From Streptomyces sp. 2114.4 (GTDB taxonomy: Bacteria; Actinomycetota; Actinomycetes; Streptomycetales; Streptomycetaceae): DNA of 64,000 bases. Shown here one piece after another: positions 57,836-64,000 of this stretch. The stretch is taken from the NCBI RefSeq assembly GCF_900187385.1, contig NZ_FYEY01000001.1, forward strand, positions 5,146,001 through 5,210,000. The letters run 5' to 3'. Position 1 is the stretch's first letter; every line of letters starts with the position of its first letter. The translations under genes were made by a program, and so were the position numbers. The notes beneath the pieces were generated by a model. It worked only from the letters and a program-made list of their open reading frames with translations. It ran no database searches and had not been told where the DNA came from.

Positions 57836-58084
57836 ATGAGCGCGACCAGCACCCTCGCCCTGACGCACTTCGTCACCCTTGCCGACACCTTCGACAAGGA
57901 CAAAGTGACCCCCGGCGTCCTCGGCTTCATCGTCTTCGCGGTCATCGGCGGCGCCGTGTGGCTGCTGATGAAGTCCATGAACAAGCAGATGAAGAAGGTG
58001 GACTTCGAGGAGCAGCCGGAGGACGGCGAGGCGGGCAGCACCGCCTCCGCCGCCACGCCGGCACCCAAGCCCAAGACCAGCTGA
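57836..58084 (+). CDS. small membrane protein downstream of mca
   Basis: 82 residues from the second of two adjacent ATGs (57833/57836). One membrane helix (VLGFIVFAVIGGAVWLLM) is followed by a basic stretch and an acidic/Ala-Pro tail. It starts 4-7 bp after mca and is probably co-transcribed. Function unknown. Confidence 0.8.
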   Translation: MSATSTLALTHFVTLADTFDKDKVTPGVLGFIVFAVIGGAVWLLMKSMNKQMKKVDFEEQPEDGEAGSTASAATPAPKPKTS

Positions 58085-58233
58085 GTCCGGCCGAGGACCG
58101 GCCGAGGGCGGGTCGGGGCGGGTCGGCGGGTGCGTGAAGACCGGGTGGCGGTCGACGGCCGGCCGATGGACACGGCCGGCTGACCGGCCCGGCGGCTCGT
58201 CGGCCCGAGCGGCCGGCGAGCCGGGGCCGATCG

Positions 58234-61200
58234 TCACTCCGTGCCGGTCGGGGCGACCGGCACCCCCATGACCTCGCGCGCATGGCGGTTGGGCACCATG
58301 CCGAGCCGCCATGCCTGCCACCCCGTTTCCGGCTCCACCCCGCGGTCCAGCAGCAACGCGAACGCCTCCGCGCAGTCCTCCAGCTTGGAATCGCGGGCCG
58401 CATGCTTTTCGCGGATCAGCTGCGCCAGCTCCTCCTGGGCGACGGCCGCGCCCACCACGCTGCCACCCGGCGAGGCGAGCGGCAGCAGCGTGCAGCGCAG
58501 GAACCGTGCCCAGTCCTCGCCACGCCGGTCGCCGTAGCCCGCGAACAGGCCCGCCGCCTCGTCGGCAAGCTCCAGCGCCTGCGCGGCCCGGCCGTTACCG
58601 GCGTCGATGATCAGCAGTTCCAGGCAGGACCACGCCTCCCCGTGCGGTACCCCTATCCGCTGGAAGTCCTTACGGGCGTCCTGCAGCAGCTGCCGGGCGA
58701 AGCCGCTGTTGCGCAGCGAGCCGGTCTGCTCCGCCCGCAGATCGCGGGTGACCCGCCCGGAGTGATGCCGGGCGCAGGCCAGGCCGTAGCCGTCCTGCAT
58801 CCGGCTGAACATCGTCCGCGACCGCTCCAGCTGCCGCAGCGCCGCGTCGTGCTCGCCGCGCTCCTCCAGCGCCTGGCCCAGGTAGTACATCGTCCAGGCC
58901 TCACCCCGCGCGTCCTCGTGCTGGTGGTGCAGCGGCAGGGCCTGCCGGAGCTGGTCCACCGCGGGGCCCGGCTCGCCGTCCACCAGCCGGGCGCGCGCCA
59001 GCTGCGTCATCGCCCAGGCCTCACCGCGCTCGTCGTGCGTACGGCCGTAGAGCCCCAACGCCGCCTGCAGAGCACTCTCCGCCGCCGGTACGTCGCCCCG
59101 GCGCAGATGTACCTGGCCGAGCTGGAAGTGGGCCCATGCCTGGCCGTGGATACTCTCGCTCTCCTCGTGCAGCTCCAGTGCCTCCCGCAGCATGGCGAGG
59201 GCGTCGGCGAGCTGGGCACGGTCCCGTTCCACCGCCGCCAGGGCGTGCAGCGTCCAGGCCCGGTCGCCGTGCATGTCCGCGCCGGACTGCAGCTGAAGCG
59301 CCTCACGGAGCTTGGCCGCGGCCTCCACGAGATTGCCCTGCTGCTGCAGCGTGATGCCCAGATCGCGCAGCGCACGGGCGGCGCCGGCCGGGTGCTGCGC
59401 CTCGAAGTACAGATCGACCACCGACGACAGCGTGGTCCGTGCCTTGTCCAGCTCGCCGAGCTGGCGGGCCGCCACACCCGTACGCCACTGCACCGAGCGG
59501 ACCAGCAGCCCCTGCCCGACGGCCCGGGTCAGCTCGCTCAGCTCGCCGAGGCGGTAGAGGTCCCCGCGCAGCAGGCAGTAGTCGGCCAGCGCGCCCAGCA
59601 GATGCGAGACCGCCGCCTGGTCCACGCCCTGGTCGGCGTGGCGCAGCGCGGCCGTGATGAAGCTGGTCTCGTCGTCCAGCCACTGCAGGGCCGCGTCCAG
59701 GGAGGTGAAGCCGTGCGAGCCGAAGCGGTCGGCGCGGGTGGACGTCCGGCCGTCGACCAGCCGGATGACCGAGTCGGCCAGCTCCGCATAGCCGCGGATC
59801 AGCCGCTCCTGGGCCGCGCCGCGCTCGCCCGGCTCCTCCTCGTCCATCAGCCGGTCGTGCGCGAAGCGGTGCACCAGGGCGTGCAGGCGGTAGCGGCGGC
59901 CCCGCACATGCTCGATCAGCCCGGCCCGGGCCAGCGTCGTCAGTTCCCGCTCGGCCTCCGCCTGCTCGACGCCGAGCAGCGCCGCCGAGGCCGCCGCCCC
60001 CAGGCTCGCCCGGCCCACCAGCGCCAGCCGGCGCAGCAGCCGCCGGGCGGTCTCCGACTGGTCGGCGTAGCGGAGCCACAGCGCACGTTCCACGGGTGAC
60101 ACCTCGCCGTGGGCCGCCAGGTCCGTGGCCAGTGCGGTGGCGGTGCGCGAGCCCAGTGCGGAGCCCGCCACCCGCAGCGCCAAGGGCAGGCCCGCGCACA
60201 GATCGGAGATCTCGTCGAGGGCCTGTGCGTCGTAGGGGCCCGTCTCGTCCGCGGCGTCGTCGCCGGCCGCGGCGGAGGCGCGCAGCAGCTCTTCGGTGCC
60301 TGCGGCGTCCAGTGCTCCCACCGGCAGGTGGTGCACCCAGGCCTCGATGTCCTCCGGCAGCTCCAGCGGCGTACGGGAGGTGACCAGCACCAGGCTGTCG
60401 GACCGCTCCGGCACCAGGGTGCGCACCTGCTCGGGATCCGCGGCGTCGTCCAGCAGCACCGTCACCGGAAGGCCCGTCAGATGCTGGTGGTAGAGATCGG
60501 TGAGCCGTTTGACGTGCTGCTCCTGGGACGGGCGCTCGCGGAACAGCAGTTGCTCGCGGGGCGCGCCCAGCCGGTTGAGCAGATGCAGCAGCGCGTCCCG
60601 GGTCGGCAGCGGCACCTCACCAGGGGTGTCGCTGCGCAGGTCCACCACACAGGCGCCGCGGAACTGATCGCGCAGCTGATGCGCGGCCCGCACCGCCAGC
60701 GCCGTACGCCCCGAGCCCGGCTCGCCGTGGAGTATCACCACCGTCGGTTTGGTCTCCGTGCTCGCGCGGGCCGCGTGCACCCACTGCGCGATCTGCGTCA
60801 GCTCCGTCCGCCGCCCGGCGAACGGTCCGTCCGGCTGCGGAAGCTGGGAGAACGAGTGCTCCAGCAGGGACCGCTGCCGGGCCGCGGCGCTGCGGTCCGC
60901 ACCGCGCAGCTGCGGTCCGCGGCCGCTCTTCGAGGCGACGGGCCCCGCGGCCGTACCGCCGCGAGCGGCCGCCGTCAGCATCCGCTGCTGGTCCAGGAAC
61001 GGCCGGATGCCGCGTACCTCCAGCGCCGTCAGCCACTGCAGACGTAACTGCTGCGCACCGCCGGGCCGGCCGAGCATCCCGGCCTCCCGGTGCGCCGCCG
61101 GCCAGTGGCCCGCGGTCAGCTTCAGGACCGTGGCGGCCGCGCCCGCCACCACCACGGCGGCGCCCACGCCCAGCGCGGGCCCCGCTCCCGTGCCGTACAC

Positions 61201-61512
61201 GAGGTCCGTACCGAACGCCGCCACCGCCGCCACGGCCGTCGCCACCGCGGGGGTGCCCAGCTCCTTGCGCGACAGCCGCCGGGACAGCGACGGCCGGCCG
61301 GCGGCGGCCTCGTCCAGCGCCCGGACATACGCGGTGTACTCCTCGGCGGCGCTGCCCGCCAGCTCCTCCAGCGCCGCCCGCGCCCGGCCGAGCAGCGCGT
61401 CCCCGTCGAGCCGTCCGCCCGAGCGCCGTACCTCCTCCTCGACCGCCCTGGTCAACAGCGCTTCCGCGTCCGCCCGGTGGCCGTCGCGCAGCACAGCCAG
61501 TGAGCCCGGCAT
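58234..61512 (-). CDS. STAND-type NB-ARC/TPR ATPase, membrane-associated
   Basis: 1092 residues. Two hydrophobic segments (~86-104, ~112-132) precede an NB-ARC-like NTPase: GEPGSGRTA (263-271) in the Walker A position with Arg replacing the usual Lys, TVLLDDAADPEQV (Walker B) and SLVLVTSRTPLELPE. A winged-helix/GLPLA segment and at least seven TPR-like repeats follow (GDRAWTLHALAAVERDRAQLADALAMLREALELHEES and similar). Layout resembles AfsR-type proteins without the SARP DNA-binding domain. A role in signalling or defence is inferred from the STAND class only. Confidence 0.85.
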   Translation of the reverse strand: MPGSLAVLRDGHRADAEALLTRAVEEEVRRSGGRLDGDALLGRARAALEELAGSAAEEYTAYVRALDEAAAGRPSLSRRLSRKELGTPAVATAVAAVAAFGTDLVYGTGAGPALGVGAAVVVAGAAATVLKLTAGHWPAAHREAGMLGRPGGAQQLRLQWLTALEVRGIRPFLDQQRMLTAAARGGTAAGPVASKSGRGPQLRGADRSAAARQRSLLEHSFSQLPQPDGPFAGRRTELTQIAQWVHAARASTETKPTVVILHGEPGSGRTALAVRAAHQLRDQFRGACVVDLRSDTPGEVPLPTRDALLHLLNRLGAPREQLLFRERPSQEQHVKRLTDLYHQHLTGLPVTVLLDDAADPEQVRTLVPERSDSLVLVTSRTPLELPEDIEAWVHHLPVGALDAAGTEELLRASAAAGDDAADETGPYDAQALDEISDLCAGLPLALRVAGSALGSRTATALATDLAAHGEVSPVERALWLRYADQSETARRLLRRLALVGRASLGAAASAALLGVEQAEAERELTTLARAGLIEHVRGRRYRLHALVHRFAHDRLMDEEEPGERGAAQERLIRGYAELADSVIRLVDGRTSTRADRFGSHGFTSLDAALQWLDDETSFITAALRHADQGVDQAAVSHLLGALADYCLLRGDLYRLGELSELTRAVGQGLLVRSVQWRTGVAARQLGELDKARTTLSSVVDLYFEAQHPAGAARALRDLGITLQQQGNLVEAAAKLREALQLQSGADMHGDRAWTLHALAAVERDRAQLADALAMLREALELHEESESIHGQAWAHFQLGQVHLRRGDVPAAESALQAALGLYGRTHDERGEAWAMTQLARARLVDGEPGPAVDQLRQALPLHHQHEDARGEAWTMYYLGQALEERGEHDAALRQLERSRTMFSRMQDGYGLACARHHSGRVTRDLRAEQTGSLRNSGFARQLLQDARKDFQRIGVPHGEAWSCLELLIIDAGNGRAAQALELADEAAGLFAGYGDRRGEDWARFLRCTLLPLASPGGSVVGAAVAQEELAQLIREKHAARDSKLEDCAEAFALLLDRGVEPETGWQAWRLGMVPNRHAREVMGVPVAPTGTE

Positions 61513-61524
61513 GCCATCCCCCTC

Positions 61525-61640
61525 CAGCAGTTCCAGTTCCAGCAGTTCAGCAGTTCAGCAGTTCCAGTTCCAGCAGTCCGGCAGTCCGGCAGCTCCAGCA
61601 ATTCGGGAAGCTCCCGAAGTTTCCGCAGTTCCCGCAGTGT
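61525..61640. repeat. CAG/TTCCAG-rich minisatellite upstream of the STAND gene
   Basis: The 22-mer that starts CAGCAGTTCCAGTTCC occurs at 61525-61546 and again at 61556-61577; related CAGTTC and CAGTCCGG words fill the area up to ~61640. It lies between the STAND gene start and the thioredoxin-domain gene. Confidence 0.75.
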
Positions 61641-61756
61641 CCGGCGGTGATCGTCGCCGTACGCACAGTGTTCCGCGGCCGCGTGATTTCCGGCAGGCCT
61701 GTGGATAACTCCCTCCGCTCCCGGCTCCCCGTGCCTCAGTGGGAGAGGATGGCCCC

Positions 61757-63799
61757 ATGCCGAACCGCCTGGCTCAAGAGACTTCCCCCTATCTGCTCCA
61801 GCACGCCGACAACCCGGTCGACTGGTGGCCGTGGTCGGCCGACGCGTTCGAGGAAGCGCGGCGGCGCGGCGTGCCGGTCCTGCTCAGCGTCGGCTACAGC
61901 TCGTGCCACTGGTGCCACGTGATGGCGCACGAAAGTTTCGAGGATCCGGCCACTGCGGCGCTGCTCAACGAGCACTTCGTGTCCGTCAAGGTGGACCGCG
62001 AGGAGCGCCCCGACGTCGATGCCGTCTACATGGAGGCCGTGCAGGCCGCCACGGGGCAGGGCGGCTGGCCGATGACCGTGTTTCTCACCCCCGACGCCGA
62101 GCCCTTCTACTTCGGTACGTACTTCCCGCCCGAGCCGCGCCACGGCATGCCGTCCTTCGGGCAGATCCTGGAGGGGGTGCGCAGCGCCTGGACCGACCGG
62201 CGGGACGAAGTCGGCGAGGTCGCCGGCCGGATCGTCGCCGACCTGGCCGGGCGGTCGCTGACCGAGTCGCTGCCCGCGGACCGGCGGCCCCCGCGTCCCG
62301 AGGAGCTGCACGGTGCCCTGATGGGGCTGACCCGGGAATTCGACGCGGTGAACGGCGGGTTCGGCGGCGCGCCCAAGTTCCCGCCGGCCATGGTGCTGGA
62401 GTTCCTGCTCCGCCACCACGCCCGCACCGGCTCCGAAGGAGCCCTGGAAATGGTGCAGGCGACCTGTGCGGCGATGGCTCGCGGCGGCATCTATGACCAG
62501 CTCGGCGGCGGTTTCGCGCGCTATGCGGTGGACGCCACGTGGACCGTGCCGCACTTCGAGAAGATGCTCTACGACAACGCCCTGCTGTGCCGGACCTACG
62601 CCCATCTGTGGCGGTCCACCGGCTCGGACGTGGCGCGCCGCATCGCGGTCGAGACCGCCGACTTCATGGTCCGGGAACTCCGCACCGACCAGGGCGGTTT
62701 CGCCTCCGCGCTGGACGCGGACAGCGATGACGGCTCGGGCACCGGCAGGCATGTCGAGGGCGCCTACTACGTCTGGACGCCAGAGCAGCTGCGCGCCGTA
62801 CTGGGCGAGGAGGACGCGGAGTTCGCGGCCACCCACTTCGGCGTCACCGAGGAAGGCACCTTCGAGGAGGGCGCCTCGGTCCTCCAGCTCCCGGATGCCG
62901 GAGGACCGGTGGACGCCGACCGGGTGGCCTCGGTCAAGCAGCGGCTGCTCGCGGCGCGGGAGGAGCGGCCACGCCCCGGCCGGGACGACAAGATCGTCGC
63001 CTCCTGGAACGGGCTGGCCATCGCCGCGCTCGCCGAGACCGGCGCCTACTTCGACCGGCCGGACCTGATCCAGGCCGCCACCGACGCCGCCGACCTGCTG
63101 GTACGCGTGCACATGGACTGGCAGGGCCGGCTGCACCGCACCTCCCGCGACGGCGCCCCCGGCGCCAACTCCGGTGTCCTGGAGGACTACGCCGATGTCG
63201 CGGAGGGCTTCCTCACCCTGGCCTCCGTCACCGGGGAAGGCGTCTGGGTGGAGTTCGCGGGCTTCTTCCTGGACACCGTGCTGCTCCAGTTCACCACCGA
63301 GGACGGTGCGCTCTACGACACCGCGGCCGACGCCGAGGCCCTGATCCGCCGCCCCCAGGACCCGACCGACAATGCGACGCCCTCCGGGTGGACCGCGGCG
63401 GCCGGGGCCCTGCTGTCGTATGCCGCACTGACCGGCAGCGACCTCCACCGGAACGCCGCGGAGCGGGCCCTGGGCATCGTCACCGCGCTCGGCGGCCGGG
63501 CCCCGCGCTTCATCGGATGGGGGCTGGCCGTCGCCGAGGCCGCGCTGGACGGTCCGCGCGAGGTCGCCGTCGTCGGCCCGCAGGGCGATCCGGCCACCGT
63601 CGCGCTGCACCGCGCCGCCCTGCTCGGCACCGCCCCGGGGGCGGCCGTCGCGCTGGGCGAACCCGGGGTGGACGAGGTGCCGCTCCTCCAGGACCGCCCC
63701 CTGGTCGACGGCAAACCGGCCGCCTACGTCTGCCGCCGCTTCACCTGCGAGCGGCCGACGACGGATCCGCAGGAGCTGGCGGAGCGGCTCGGGAGGTAG
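61757..63799 (+). CDS. thioredoxin-domain protein of the YyaL/Spata20 family
   Basis: 680 residues from ATG 61757 (GGGAGAGG upstream). The N-terminal thioredoxin-like domain has CHWC (Cys50-Cys53) in GYSSCHWCHVMAHESF and DREERPDVD. A six-hairpin (alpha/alpha) glycosidase-like barrel follows (GGIYDQLGGGFARYAVDATWTVPHFEKMLYDNALL; DDKIVASWNGLAIAALA). The family is widely conserved but its biochemical function is not known to me; a redox or sugar-epimerase-like role has been proposed. Confidence 0.92.
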   Translation: MPNRLAQETSPYLLQHADNPVDWWPWSADAFEEARRRGVPVLLSVGYSSCHWCHVMAHESFEDPATAALLNEHFVSVKVDREERPDVDAVYMEAVQAATGQGGWPMTVFLTPDAEPFYFGTYFPPEPRHGMPSFGQILEGVRSAWTDRRDEVGEVAGRIVADLAGRSLTESLPADRRPPRPEELHGALMGLTREFDAVNGGFGGAPKFPPAMVLEFLLRHHARTGSEGALEMVQATCAAMARGGIYDQLGGGFARYAVDATWTVPHFEKMLYDNALLCRTYAHLWRSTGSDVARRIAVETADFMVRELRTDQGGFASALDADSDDGSGTGRHVEGAYYVWTPEQLRAVLGEEDAEFAATHFGVTEEGTFEEGASVLQLPDAGGPVDADRVASVKQRLLAAREERPRPGRDDKIVASWNGLAIAALAETGAYFDRPDLIQAATDAADLLVRVHMDWQGRLHRTSRDGAPGANSGVLEDYADVAEGFLTLASVTGEGVWVEFAGFFLDTVLLQFTTEDGALYDTAADAEALIRRPQDPTDNATPSGWTAAAGALLSYAALTGSDLHRNAAERALGIVTALGGRAPRFIGWGLAVAEAALDGPREVAVVGPQGDPATVALHRAALLGTAPGAAVALGEPGVDEVPLLQDRPLVDGKPAAYVCRRFTCERPTTDPQELAERLGR

Positions 63800-63858
63800 T
63801 GGCCCGCCCGGCACCCCCGCCCGCACCCCGCCCGGAAGTCCCAGGACCAGCGACCGGT

Positions 63859-63890
63859 TTGACCTTGACGTGCGCGTCAGGTTCTAGCCT
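63859..63890 (+). promoter_or_regulatory. MerR-type promoter with 20-bp spacer
   Basis: -35 TTGACC (63859-63864) and -10 TAGCCT (63885-63890) are 20 bp apart, with an inverted repeat (ACCTTGACG / CGTCAGGT) filling the spacer. Overlong spacers containing a dyad are the hallmark of MerR-activated promoters. The ATG follows 6 bp after the -10, implying a leaderless mRNA. Confidence 0.6.
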
Positions 63891-63896
63891 CGGGGC

Positions 63897-64000
63897 ATGA
63901 CTCCCCGAACACACCGTGAAGTCCGCCTGGCCGCCCGCCCCAAGGGGCCCGTCACCGATGATCTCTTCGAGATCGTGGAGGTGCCGGTTCCGGAACCCGG
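63897..64000 (+). CDS. zinc-type NADP-dependent oxidoreductase, 5' end only
   Basis: Thirty-four codons visible before the window ends: MTPRTHREVRLAARPKGPVT, then DDLFEIVEVPVPEP. LAARPKGxPTxxxFExxExPxPxP is the start of the medium-chain reductase subfamily (2-alkenal / leukotriene B4 12-hydroxydehydrogenase-like). Induction through the MerR-type promoter would fit a role in handling reactive carbonyls; this is inferred. Confidence 0.75.
   Translation, partial: MTPRTHREVRLAARPKGPVTDDLFEIVEVPVPEP

Noticed and set aside
58234..61512. Calling the STAND protein AfsR or a SARP regulator
   Set aside because: No SARP/OmpR-type winged helix or BTAD N-terminus; it begins with a helical region and two membrane segments.
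1..64000. CRISPR arrays, tRNA or rRNA genes
   Set aside because: No regularly spaced repeat array with unique spacers, and no cloverleaf or rRNA-like sequence, was recognised by eye; tRNAscan-type searching was not possible.

Overview
The window is GC-rich actinobacterial DNA, almost certainly a Streptomyces chromosome arm-proximal core region. The evidence is strong G/C third-position bias, GTG/TTG starts, a mycothiol conjugate amidase, an acyl-CoA carboxylase with a small epsilon subunit, an MmpB-like small membrane protein, AfsK-like kinases and a PbpA-type transpeptidase. From memory, the gene order (deoC, sugar mutase, PNP, LpdA-like reductase, DeoR regulator, accA, maf, accE, pccB, birA, cya, GGDEF protein, hutH, later msrA, metB, ilvA, greA, mca) follows the SCO49xx segment of S. 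coelicolor. This was not checked against a database.

Layout. 1-5 kb: nucleoside and deoxyribose catabolism (deoC, phosphohexo/pentomutase, purine nucleoside phosphorylase); deoC and the PNP gene share one palindromic operator. 5-10 kb: LpdA-like flavoprotein, DeoR and TetR regulators, membrane esterase. 10-24 kb: biotin carboxylase/carrier subunit accA and, 10 kb away, pccB/accE with birA diverging from them. Between these lie a kinase block (pseudokinase plus two AfsK-like Ser/Thr kinases with PQQ-type propellers) and a minus-strand series (MmpB-like protein, penicillin-binding protein, maf, DJ-1/PfpI protein). 25-31 kb: class III adenylate cyclase, enoyl-CoA hydratase, GAF-GGDEF diguanylate cyclase, hutH and an LAxTG surface protein. 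31-42 kb: L,D-transpeptidase lipoprotein, DUF2786 protein, NarL/DesK-type two-component system, membrane proteins, LtaS-like sulfatase-fold protein, winged-helix/membrane-protein pair and an OleD-type macrolide glycosyltransferase.

42.8-45.7 kb is the most unusual part. A 60-bp perfect direct repeat of the msrA 3' end bounds a 1.74-kb segment whose only gene is a lower-GC AlbA_2/Schlafen-type protein with a RecG-like HATPase_c_4 domain. The left repeat is followed by a displaced but still open MsrA C-terminus. Next to it lies a DUF6247/small-protein pair in which both reading frames are broken. I read this as a small integrated cassette, with no integrase of its own, that swapped the msrA 3' end.

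46-64 kb returns to core genes: DUF1963 protein, metB, a degenerate sigma/membrane-protein pair, MarR regulator, ilvA, DrrAB-type ABC exporter, greA, DUF4307 protein, mca, a STAND/TPR ATPase with Arg in place of the Walker A Lys, a thioredoxin-domain (YyaL-like) protein, and the start of a zinc-type oxidoreductase behind a MerR-style promoter. No rRNA, tRNA or CRISPR array was recognised.
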